DNA of 64,000 nucleotides from Tamarix chinensis (lineage: Eukaryota > Streptophyta > Magnoliopsida > Caryophyllales > Tamaricaceae), in assembly GCA_030549775.1 (NCBI GenBank), contig CM060180.1, forward strand, positions 26,059,590 to 26,123,589. Direction: 5' to 3'. The notes under the pieces are model-generated. The model was not told the origin of the DNA and did no database searches. It saw nothing but the letters and a program-made list of their open reading frames with translations. Made by a program: the position numbers and the translations under genes. Of the stretch, positions 48,426 to 58,698 are shown piece by piece. Each line of letters begins with the position of its first letter. Position 1 is the stretch's first letter.

Positions 48426-49610
48426 TTTATGGTGAAAATTGAGAACTGCCATAGTTTCTTGAGTTACTTATAATAGGTTCCACCACCTACTACAAGTAGC
48501 TTTCACCACTTGTTGTGGATAGTTTTATAACTTGAAATATAAATATTTAATATTTATAAAAATACCACCATATTTTTTTTTCTCTCAAATACTATAATTT
48601 TCTAAAAGACTTACAATGTTTCTTCTATCCACTAGAGATAGTTTCCACCACCTACTATGGGTAGCATCCTAACTTAAAACATAAATAACTAATATTTAAA
48701 AATATATCACCATTTTTATTTCTAACACTTAAATACTATAGTTTTCTAAGAGGCTAATAGAAGTTTCATCCATCTACTAAAAGTATTTTCCACACTTTAT
48801 TGTAGGTAGTTTACAAACTTGAAATATAAATATACAATATTTATAAAATTGCCACTGCCTTTTTTTCAATACTCAAATACTATAGTTTTTTGAACTACTT
48901 GATGTAGTTTTTCTACCTACTAAGAGTAGTTTCCACCATCTAAGATCAGCAATTTTTTTAACCGAGAGTACTAGTTCTCAGTTCTTACTAACAGAGCTAG
49001 TTCTCATTAAATATTCATCCTTTATGGTGAGAACTAAGAATCACCCTAGTTTCCTGATATACTTACAGTAGATTTCATCACCTACTACATGTAGTTTCCA
49101 CCACCTATTGTGGGTAATTTTCTAATTACTTGAGATAGAAATATCTAATATTTATAAAAATGTCATAGTTTTTTTTTCAACACTCAAATACTATAGTTTT
49201 TGACAGACTTATAATAATTTTGTCTGCCCACTAGAGGTAATTTCCACCACCTACTGTGGATAATTTTCTAACTTGAAATATAAATACCTTATATTTATAA
49301 AAATCCTGCCATTTTTATTTCTAGTACTTAAATACTATAGTTTACTAAGAGACTTATAGAATATCATCCACATGCTGAAAGTAATTTTCACCACTTATTA
49401 TAAGTAGTTTCCAAACTTGAAACATGAATATATAATATCTATAAAATTGACACAGTTCTTTTTTTTCTGACACTTAAATACTATAGTTTTTTAAACTACT
49501 TATAGTAGTTTATTCTACCCACTAATAGTAGTTTTCACCATATATATGTAGTTTTTTCCACTGAAAATACTAGTTTTCAGTTCTCACTAAAGAGTTAGTT
49601 CTTATTAGAC
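48426..49610. repeat. Tandem duplication of a unit of about 590 bp with inverted ends
   Basis: Unit 1 (about 48426-49015) and unit 2 (about 49022-49610) share the same order of blocks. Each begins TTTATGGTGA(A/G)AA(T)T(A)GAGAA-like and ends CAGTTCT(T/C)ACTAA..GAG.TAGTTCT. Inside are four or five subunits with TTCCACCACCTACT, TGTGG.TA.TTTTCTAACTTGA, AATATTTATAAAA and AAATACTATAGTTTT. The GAGAACTG/CAGTTCTC ends are inverted, so each unit may be a non-autonomous DNA transposon that was duplicated in tandem. Class not determined. Confidence 0.65.
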
Positions 49611-49619
49611 AGAGTGCGC

Positions 49620-49641
49620 GCGCGTGTGTGCGTGTGTGTGT
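49620..49641. repeat. (GC/GT)n microsatellite
   Basis: GCGCGCGCGTGTGTGCGTGT-type dinucleotide run directly after the tandem duplication. Confidence 0.8.
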
Positions 49642-49849
49642 ATTTCCTCACTTTTTGACGTTTTCATTAGGGGGTAAAAGATCATAACATGTCTTGGTCA
49701 AAAAAGGAAAATTTGATGACATGTGATGGCATATTTATTGAATATAAATTGAAATAGTACTCAAATTGTGACCGCAAATTAAACCTGTGTAGGAGCTGAT
49801 CTTATTTTACCTTCATGAAATGTAGGCAATATAACGGAGATGGGCGTGG

Positions 49850-50040
49850 TGTCGCTGTAGGGTTATAAATGAGTCGAATCGAGGCGAATATTTTTGAACT
49901 CGGACTCTATTCATTTAATTAAATGAACTTAAAATAAGGGTTTGGCTTAACTTATTTTACTAAAGGAACGAGTCGAGTCGAGCCGAACCGAAATCATGAA
50001 TTAAAAATATAAGATAAATAAAATCTTATTTTTTGAGTTT
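49850..50040. mobile_element. hAT-type remnant
   Basis: GAGTCGAATCGAGGCGAATA, GAACTCGGACTC and GAGTCGAGTCGAGCCGAACCG follow the GAGCCGAGC style of hAT elements such as 7248-7579. Target duplicates are not clear. Confidence 0.45.
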
Positions 50041-50410
50041 AGGATCAACTAGTTTAAGTAATGAGGGGAAAGAAAAAAACAAAGCTCTTGTCCGGCTATA
50101 CACATCATGCGGTGAGCGGGAAGAGTGGGTGAGAAATGGGAAAGTGAGGTGGGACATTGGGTAGGTGCAGCCGAGCGAGTGTAGGAAAAAGAATGGGCAC
50201 GGCAAGGGACAGCGTGTCTCGTTTTCTCGTGATAAAAATGGACATATCTCCATAACATATATCTAAACCCGTATGGTAAAGCTCCCTTGAATTATTCTTG
50301 CAGAGCGTGGCTCTGTTTGTCGCCGAGTATCCATGCAATATCTCCTTACGCGTCCGTTCGATCCCCCCCCCCCGGGCCCCCAAGCTACAATCCCTCGGCT
50401 TCATCCCGGG
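50041..50410. other. GC-rich island with unrecognised minus-strand open frame
   Basis: It differs in base composition from its AT-rich surroundings. It contains a C-run followed by GGGCCC near 50365-50390. A 99-codon minus-strand frame (50404-50105) has Arg/Lys-rich text and no domain I recognise; two more minus frames overlap it, which argues for composition rather than coding. It could be a relic of an inserted gene or element. Confidence 0.3.
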
Positions 50411-51412
50411 GCAAAATATATCGTGCGTATTTTAATTATCTAGATAGCCAGTACTCTTAAAAAATAATTATCTAAAATAAATAATAATCGTAAATAATTA
50501 ATTGTGGTAATTAAATTCAAAGAAGGTGAAAGTTTCATCACCAACGATAAAAGTTTGACTTGATGGATGGTTTCAATTATTGTTAAAGAGTGATGCTAAA
50601 GGCATCATCCATATAAGTATCTAGCGAAGTGCTCTATTTATTGTCGCTTGTGTTTGTAAGTCATGCACGAGGCTCTTCTCCTGCTAGATTCTTTTATAAA
50701 TCTAATTAGCCGCTCCTTCTCAGGTTAGATGGATCTCACATTTCGGTGTAATATTAAATGAACCATACTTGAGTTCAAGCTTGATGGATGATGAAGAGTT
50801 ATATGGTTCAAACTCGAGTCGAAGCTTCTCTCATTAAAATAAAATTATTCATCTCAATCCAACCTCGATCGAACATATAATATTTATTTGAGAGAGAGAG
50901 AGAGAGAGAAAAAAAAGTAATTAATACATTAAAGATGGAAAAGAAAAAAAAAATAAAGGTAAAAATTAGATATTATTCCTAAATAATTTTAAATAACATT
51001 ATTTTTTTGAATAAAATTCAATCATAAAAATAAAATTGTTTAAAACGGATGGAGTAATTATTATTAATAAGTTGATTCCGAGCGAGATCATATTTAAAAG
51101 ATGAAATGGTTAGTGGATACCACGGTCTTAAAACGAAATATATTTTTCCGAATACCAATACAATAAACCGTACTATTGCTTCCTAAAGAAAGAAAGAAAA
51201 ACAAGTCGATTGGACAAATTGGAATAGGATAGCTTAGCTAGCTTAGATGAGATGAGAAGATAGGTATAAAGTATAAACTATGGAGAGAGCCAGCTAAGGG
51301 GGGGTCGGCCGGGGTACTTGAGGGGATAAAAAGGTAAGACTTGGGAACTTGAACCCAATTAGGAGCTACCTAGTGCCTACTACGACTATGGCTTGGCTAT
51401 GGAATGTGTCGG
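50411..51412. other. Upstream region of the LAZY-like gene
   Basis: AT-rich with a (GA)n tract at about 50891-50909 and purine-rich stretches. A GGGGGGTCGGCCGGGG GC block lies at 51299-51314. No other gene seen. Confidence 0.4.
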
Positions 51413-51422
51413 TCTATATAAG
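51413..51422 (+). promoter_or_regulatory. TATA box of the LAZY-like gene
   Basis: TCTATATAAG, an excellent plant TATA box, 116 bp before the ATG at 51538. Transcription would start near 51445-51455, giving a leader of about 85-90 nt. It sits in a locally GC-richer stretch. Confidence 0.6.
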
Positions 51423-51537
51423 AACCTCCCTAACCTAGGCTTCTCTTTGGCGCTTATATATATATATTTATAAACTCTAGACATTGTATCCTAGTCCTAG
51501 CTAGCTATCTTCTCATGTCAAAATAACACTTGAAGCG

Positions 51538-52087
51538 ATGAGGGTAAGCGATCGGTTAATGTTGTTAATTAGGCCTGCTGCTTTGTACATGCAAGTTTAA
51601 TTTCCTTACTTTACATTACATTCTGCATCTTTGGAAAGTTGTTCAAGTAACTTTGATTGCCCACCGACGTTTGATTGCAGATATTGAATTGGTTTCAGAA
51701 CAAGTTGATCAATGGGAGGCAGGACCCCAAGAAAACCAATCCGCCTACTCATAGTAAGCTCTCTTTAATTAGCTAGCTAGCTCTCACAGGTAGTATAGCG
51801 GTGGATATATTCATTCGTACCAATCAATCAGATCATAGCAAATGTACCCAACTCACCTCCCGCAGAGGGGGGGTTTCATAAGTCTACATTTTCGGGATCA
51901 GCTAGCTAGCTAGTAGCTACTGAAATGGATACGAGTTCAAGACGTCCAAGTTTTTTAATCCGAATCACTAGTAGATCACTAGGTTTATATACTAAAACTA
52001 ATCCACCCTAAACTTTCCGTCCGATGTGAGAAAATATGCATGATCCACGCATATACATGCGCCACAACATATTCCTTTACATATATG

Positions 52088-52130
<43 letters not shown>

Positions 52131-53464
52131 TCATGCATGCACTGTTCAGTAATTACGTGCCTTAAAATGTAGATTGATTAAGTCTGTGTGTGTATGCATA
52201 CAGATCAAGCTGCCCCTCGAGGATCTCAAAGAGAGGAGTTCAGCGACTGGCCTAATGCAATACTAACCATCGGAACATTTGGTTACAAGACGTCGGCGGC
52301 TGCTAAAGAAAATATTCCTCCAACGCCGACGGACACTACAGCTTCTCCGACGCAGTGTCTGCAGATCACGCCAGAAGAGTTGGGCGAACTTCAAAATGAG
52401 CTGAGTGCGGTGCTTCTTTCAGATGATCAGCAATCATCTGCTCTCCTCAGACATAATCCAGCTGCAGTGTGTTCAGAGAGTACCAACGAAGAAGAAGCAC
52501 GTCCTGCCGTGGCGAGATTTGTGGTTCCGGCTTCCGGGAATGGCGAGGTCTGTTTGGAAGAGAGTAAAAGATATTCTATCGAGAAGAAGTCATTGTTCCT
52601 TCTCAAGAAGATGTTTGCTTGCCGAAGCGGGTTTGTACCTACAATACCATCCACCTTAAAACCAGCCCCTGCAGTTTCACATCCAGTAGAGACAAGGTTG
52701 GCCAAGGTGGTGTGTGTGTGTATTAATACATATATATCCACGCATATATGCATCCATGTATGTATATATATAGATATAGATGTATATAGGTGATTATTTT
52801 CGTAGTCATGTGCGATCAGCAGTTTGCTTAATCACTTCATGGCTGTCATCAACTGCAGATATTAAGAGCGATACTCCATAAGAAGATATATCCCCAAGGA
52901 CCCCAACAACCTGGCCCAATTATTATCAAGAAGAAGTACTTGGACACAAGACATGTGCCGATAACTGAAGATGATGATCGTGATGTCATATTCCAGGATA
53001 ACTCAGACGACGACGAGGGATGTAAATGGGTGAAGACCGATACCGAATGTCAGTAGTAATTCCTCGCCCTTGATTGGTTCTATAATTACTATCTTTTTTT
53101 ATTTATTTTCCTAGCTATTTACAAAGCCTTTAATTAAATAGATCGGTAAGAATAATAGGGCTACTGTTAGTCTAGGTACGTTCAGCTTACCACGTCCCGA
53201 TGAGGATTTGGTAACCGAAACAAATGGATCGGTGATTTGAACCTGAAAACTTAAGTGCCCTGATCGTGATTAAGACGCCATCATTACCATATTTTGTTAT
53301 AGCTCTTAATAGTGAAGAAGAGAGCCATATGTCAGGAAAATTTTGATTGATTCGGTCCTTGTTATATTAGATTGATTTGCTGAACTGTCCCTATTAAAAC
53401 CTTCGTGTGGTGCTGCCTCAGATTGTTTCTCTCTCTCGTTGCAGATATAGTGTTGGAGATTTGA
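51538..53464 (+). CDS. LAZY: LAZY/DRO1-like (IGT family) gravitropism protein, five exons
   Basis: IGT-family LAZY proteins link gravity sensing to auxin flow and set shoot and root angle, acting at the plasma membrane with RLD partners (family knowledge). Exons: 51538-51543, 51681-51753, 52204-52706, 52859-53048, 53445-53464; all introns GT-AG; 263 aa. Region I is MRILNWFQNKLINGRQ; the two-codon first exon is a family hallmark. Region II, FSDWPNAILTIGTFG, contains the IGT signature (about residues 39-53). Region III is ITPEELGELQNELSAVL (about 80-96). Region IV is KKSLFLLKKMFACRSGF, then LAKILRAILHKKIYPQ. Region V is WVKTDTEYIVLEI at the C terminus. TAC1 proteins lack region V, so this is a LAZY/DRO1 type, and 263 aa suits the LAZY2/3/4 (NGR, DRO1) branch; which member is unsure. 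An in-frame TAG lies just past the exon-4 donor, so an ORF-only reading would miss the last exon. Confidence 0.93.
52092..52127. repeat. (AT)n microsatellite in LAZY-like intron 2
   Basis: About 18 AT units in the 450-bp second intron, about 75 bp before exon 3. The third intron also begins with a GT-rich run. Confidence 0.95.
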
Positions 53465-53700
53465 TCGGATCTGATCCCGACGACTCTGATGTTGAAAGAT
53501 GGCACGGTAATTAAGCTCTCCTTTGGTTGCTAAAAAGTGACGCTACAGATACATTATAAGGCTACGTGAAAGATCGCTGACAATGGTTGTTTAAATTAAT
53601 TTTACAGGTATGCATCCGATATAGTTGACATACCTAATGCTGGTTGCGTCGGATAGTAGTTAAAATAAAATTTGATTATATTTTCAATGTAATTAATTCT
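53465..53700 (+). other. 3' untranslated region of the LAZY-like gene (putative)
   Basis: After the TGA at 53462-53464 there is a donor-like CACG/GTAATT at 53507 and an acceptor-like TTTACAG ending 53607, so a 101-bp 3'UTR intron is possible. AATAAA at 53664-53669 could direct polyadenylation. Confidence 0.4.
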
Positions 53701-55119
53701 GGCTGTTTGATGGTTTTTACATACAAAGAAAGGGGAGAGAAAACATATATATTACAACCACCGGAATTCGATACGGTGATTTAGGACACGAAAGCCGTGA
53801 CCTAATACCACCGAAGTATCATGCTCCGTGTTAGAACATCTTTAGTTTTTGCACCTTTTGTTTTTTCCAGCCAGGATTTTTATTGTTGAATCATTTCGAT
53901 GTAATTCGATTCAAGTTGATGTGAAAAAAATATTGGCATCCCATTATATATTAAGATAAAATTAATATATGATCAAGTATTCTAGTCTAATAGATGGTTT
54001 CTAGCTTGCATAAAAGCGTTCCTTCAAGTACTACCAAACTCTTGATCTTATAGGTTCTATTCTATCTCTGCCGCAGCGAAACCAAATAGTCCAAACTCAA
54101 ACAAATACTAGCATGAAAAATTAAAAATCGATCTTAATTGAATCTAAAATAATTGAAACCGACCAGAAACCAATCCAATGTCGATCAAATTTTGTAATAT
54201 TTGGTATCCAAACTAACTCGAATCAAAATCACCCGAATAAAAAATAACCCACACCACCCGATACTACAAGAACATAAACCCATTTCCGGACCAATGATAA
54301 TAATGTATTAAAATTCAATGTGGGTTGAAGTGCAATATTTTTTAACCAAGCTAACTCAAACTCAATTAAGGATTGATGGTGCAGTTAAATCGAACTCGTA
54401 TCATTCCATCAACAACATATTAAAAAATAAGTCATTTTATCATTAATTTATTGTATAAAAACATCACTTTAGAAAAGTTTGTTACCCTTACGTTTTTCTT
54501 TTATTATTTATGTATTAAATAATGTGTTATATTTTAATAAAAGATATAAATAAATTTTTGAGATCATGTTTATTAGTATCTAAAAAATATATATATATAT
54601 AAGGTATTGAAATAACTTTATCTTTAATACGGAATAAGTAATAAACAAACAAGTTTACCAAAAGAAGGCTCTCGAAAACTTAATTCTTGCAACCTAATTT
54701 ATCGATGTACGTTAAATGTGCAACTAATTAATAAATTAGGAGTCGGCTGAAATATCATGTCATACACGAGGTATTTCAATATCAGAAATAAAGGGTATTT
54801 GGTACGATAGTAATGGGGTTAAAAAAAATGTCTTGTTTTTCACGTCTCTTGTAGACTTGCACGATGTGATGGAGACCGAAGAAAACACTTTTTTGTTGAA
54901 TATATCCATTTTGCACTAAATAAAAATATAAAACTAATATTTTACCAAAAAACATTTTACATTATTCTAAATGTATATAATGCAAAAGACAGAGTATGGA
55001 TATCTTTTTCGCTCTTTCACTACCGCCCCAAATAGGCACCTATAGTGTGTTTCACTTATAATGTTAATCATACCAATTTAATAATCGTTGCAATTTTTGG
55101 AACCATAGTTGTGCTTATG
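53701..55119. other. Intergenic DNA downstream of the LAZY-like gene
   Basis: AT-rich. 54060-54380 has AACCGACC/AAACCAATCC wording that may be an old hAT-type remnant. No gene recognised. Confidence 0.35.
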
Positions 55120-55564
55120 TGCATCGGTATTTAAATTTGTCTCGTTTATTTATATAAATACATTAAACTTAAATTTTATTTTTAAATTTATTTATTAAAT
55201 AAATTAATCTTAAAGTTATAGTAGGTTCGACTTACTTATTCATGAACTAACTTAAATTTATCTAGTATGTTTGTTTGTTTATAAACTCAATATGTTTATA
55301 TTAAATTCATTTAATAAACAAGCTAAATAATTAATTTTACTAAATGTTTAAGCGAATTAATTTGACTTAACCTTTAAACAAGACAAATAATTTAATAAAC
55401 GAATTATATTAAATAATATGATTTGATTTATTTATATTAGAGAAGCTGAGATAAATAGTTCACTAACTTATTTAAGCCGAATTTATTTGTGTAGTTTTAA
55501 ATTTATACCAAGTTAGAGTTAAAAAAAAATTTAAACGAGAGGATTGAATTTCAACTCGATTCGA
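55120..55564. mobile_element. Probable hAT-type remnant
   Basis: Repeated CTCGTTTATTTATAAA, AAACTCAATATG, TTTAATAAACAAGC and AACGAATTATATT text matches the AT-rich interior of the hAT elements elsewhere in the window. Ends not resolved. Confidence 0.3.
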
Positions 55565-55936
55565 CTAGTAAACCACCCTACCGATCCAATGGTCACCATT
55601 TTGAGGAATTACATTAATTTCGAAGGAAGTGCGGGAAGATGCACCGCTGAGAGTCATGATATAAAATCGACAGGAGGCATTAACCTCGGTAATGAAAATG
55701 TGATGCTTTCGAAGGATCCATCTTTGGTAAGGTATATCTAAGATTATCTTTCCAAATACGGCATGATACAATGTGTCAAACCCGCATGGGCTTCCAAATT
55801 CAGATTTACCATTAAAGTATGTGTACTGAAGGGTCTTGGACAACTTATAACGTGCAAAAGGCCGATGACCCTGTTTTGAAACCTTTGTCTTCCATCTCGA
55901 GAAACAAGCCTTAATACCGTCAATGATGACCTGCAT
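55565..55936 (-). pseudogene. Unrecognised 123-codon open frame, possible gene fragment
   Basis: A minus-strand frame of 123 codons with balanced amino-acid use, unlike the low-complexity frames elsewhere. The text AAATTTCCATGCAG (plus 55929-55945 region, read on minus) before it looks like an intron acceptor, so the ATG may not be the true start and the frame could be an internal exon. The N-terminal part is basic (IKACFSRWKTKVSKQGHR) and the rest has aromatic-rich short segments. I do not recognise the family. No neighbouring exons were found, so a captured or decayed fragment is more likely than an intact gene. Confidence 0.3.
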
Positions 55937-57048
55937 GGAAATTTAACTTAGATTAATTTAATGTCCAAACGAATTCAAATCTTTCTCTACTTCTAGGCTT
56001 TCCCACTGGTTATATGAGCCATTGCACCCTTTATCACACTCCATTTACCAAAATCTCACTTAATCATCATGGAGCACCTTAATCAGAATTCATATTTTAT
56101 ATTTAAAACCATTATTTTTTCATGAGCCCAACTCATAGTAAACTTTACCCATATAAATATAGTGTCCTATAAGACCCACACATTACATATAAAAGGGTTT
56201 ACCATGAGTCCGAGTCATACAAATAGTTCTCCCTATATATAGTCGTCTGACTCCAAAGATTGTAGCTTTAAGCCTCATCATTTAGTCGCCTGTTGGTATG
56301 CAAGGATAGAAATATCATGTGTTTTTTGGGATTATCATTCCTTGATTCATAGATCATGACAAGCAATAGGTATGTACTATACTTTAGATCAAGATTCACC
56401 TAGACAAACTAATTGCTTTACGTTTAATTAAACTTGGACCTTAAATCGGATTGACTGGTAAATCTCCTTTTTTTTAATGCACAAGGCATAATATATATTT
56501 TTTGGATAGAAGCACAACGCATAAATTACTATTGAAGGAAAATAAAATTCTACCACTCTGTGATGAGGGTTTACATGGTCGTTCCTAGGATTTTGTTTCT
56601 CCATTGATGATTACACATTACAATTTCACATTCTCTATCGATCTAATGCAGACTTCTCCCCTTCTTTATCCTAAATGATGTCATATTGACAAAAAATTAA
56701 AATGAATCAAGAATAAGGATGGACATTGAAGGTGTTGGTGCCTTGGGCCCCTTCAATTACACTAAAGACTTGTGAAGGATACTTCCGTACCAAACAAACC
56801 CTCCTTTCATGAATGGAATTTTCATGATATGTTGATGTGTATAAATAATCAAATACTTAAAGTTTATTTTCTTCTAGTAAGTAAGTTAGATTTGTATTTA
56901 TAAAAGGCAAACCACTATAATCAGAACCAAATACTGGAATATTGATGGTTAAGAATGAGGTGAGATAGATGTCATGTTTGATGAATGTTAAACTGATGAT
57001 AATGAAATCCCCAATGCCTTGTGGACCAAGTCAGTTTCAATGCTGAAA
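55937..57048. other. Intergenic DNA
   Basis: No supported feature. It ends at the left terminus of CACTA-3. Confidence 0.4.
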
Positions 57049-58698
57049 CACTACCACGAAAATCACTCTTAATAATGGAGTATTAGGAATGATAACAGTG
57101 AAACCGTTATGATAAGGTTGAAAATTTGCAACACAACTTGAGATTCATGTTTTATTAACGGTTTCTAAACATAACCATTATTATAACGTAATCAATAATA
57201 GTTATTTCAAATAACCTTGTTAAAACATTCACATTACATAAACATCCACCCTGATACATTTATCTCTCTTGATGTTTTAATAAAGGTTTCTATACATAAT
57301 AATTATTAAAAACTAATCTATAGTGATTAAAATAAAGAATCATTATTAAAACCTCACATATTACATTAACATCTACCCTAACACATTTATTTCTCTCCTC
57401 AACAAATGTCTTTGCATTTACTTTGCTCCAAAATTTTGAAACTAGTTCCTCGTAACTACCTCACCCCTTTTGACCTCAACTGCATTGTTGTTGTCGAATG
57501 CTCACTACCTTGTCAAAATCTAGCTAACCATTCTTCCTATACTTATTTTTTCTCTATTTTCTTGTCATAGTTCATCCTCCACTAATGCTTTAAACTCCTA
57601 ACTGCTAAAAGCTTTGAAGATTGCACACTCCTCTACCACTATCTCTTGGTGATAGCTCTACCGACCTCAATTGTTTTCTTCCTTATTTGGTGTCATTTTC
57701 TCTGTTTTTGTGGACTAGTTAAGGCACTCACAATAATAGTTTCATCAAATTATCCATTTTGGTTACAACTATGGTGAGCATTACCTTAATATTTGTGTTC
57801 TTTACGTCATTTCATAGAATTTTATGCCCTAATTTTTTTTTATCATAATGTATGTTAGATTTGTTCCTCGTTGTTGCCCATTTATAGCAATCTTGACTAG
57901 CAATAGAGGTTAGTAAAAAGCATTCTATTAAATATGCCCTATATACCTATGGTTTTTTTCTTTAACTTATGTATATATTAGGTTTTTATTTAATCCTGCT
58001 TTGAGTTTATATGTTTTATTTTTTCACTTTGGATTATTGTAATATTGTTTTGCTATAAGTTTTGAGGATGGGCTTGGTCTACTTTTATAAGTGTGGGTCT
58101 GGAAGTAGATTGGGTTTGGGTTTGACTATTTAAATGCATCAACTATTTAGTTGCCTTACTAGATTTCATTAGAAATTATCTAAAAAAAAGGACAGGTTAA
58201 TACCACAACAACTCTCTCTCATAAACGTTGATGATATTTCTACATATACATGTCGTAAATGGGTGTTAACTAATTTTTGAATTTAGAAGAGTTAGAGAGT
58301 AACCTTGATGATAAGATTGAGTGGTTGTTATCTTTTGTAGGTAGTGAGATATTGTGCATACCCTATATATACCCTACACCATGTTTGAAGATTTCCCCCC
58401 TATGCGGATTGTAAGAGTCGTGTGATCTAGTTATATGTTGATTGATAGAGAAAATTTCATACTTTGATCGATATATGCTTAGATTATATCACTTGTTGCC
58501 GATCCTCCCTTGGACGGATTCATGGATGTGGGCTACAAGTTGTTATCTAGAGTTGTTTATTATTGATATGTCACAACCAAGATATGTTGAGGTTGAGCTA
58601 TTTGTAAGGCATCATGATTAGATAGGTACAAAAAATTATAGTGATAGATGACCACTAAAGGATTCATCATAGATTACCTGCGAGTGTATACCCTGATT
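57049..58698 (+). mobile_element. CACTA-3: left part of a third CACTA element
   Basis: It starts CACTACCACGAAAATCAC at 57049 after AAA. Subterminal repeats follow (AACCGTTATGATAAGG, TTTATTAACGGTTTCTAAACATAACC, AACCATTATTATAACG, to about 57360), like those of CACTA-1. A C/T-rich leader-like stretch (57380-57720) precedes a coding-like segment at 58320-58690 related to that at 7055-7800 in CACTA-1. A family-B LTR at 58699 ends the recognisable part; no right terminus was found in the window. Confidence 0.65.

Noticed and set aside
52427..52753. 108-codon minus-strand frame and 84-codon second plus-strand frame
   Set aside because: They are shadows of LAZY-like exon 3, whose frame has clear family motifs.
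52188..52793. Single-exon reading starting at ATG 52188
   Set aside because: The family alignment requires exon 3 to begin at 52204 after a CAG acceptor and to end at 52706. The extra ends (MCMHT and VVCVCINTY) are intron sequence.
53049..53057. Stop codon of the LAZY-like gene at the in-frame TAG after exon 4
   Set aside because: Using the donor at 53049 and the acceptor ending 53444 restores the conserved YIVLEI terminus, so the TAG is intronic in the main isoform.
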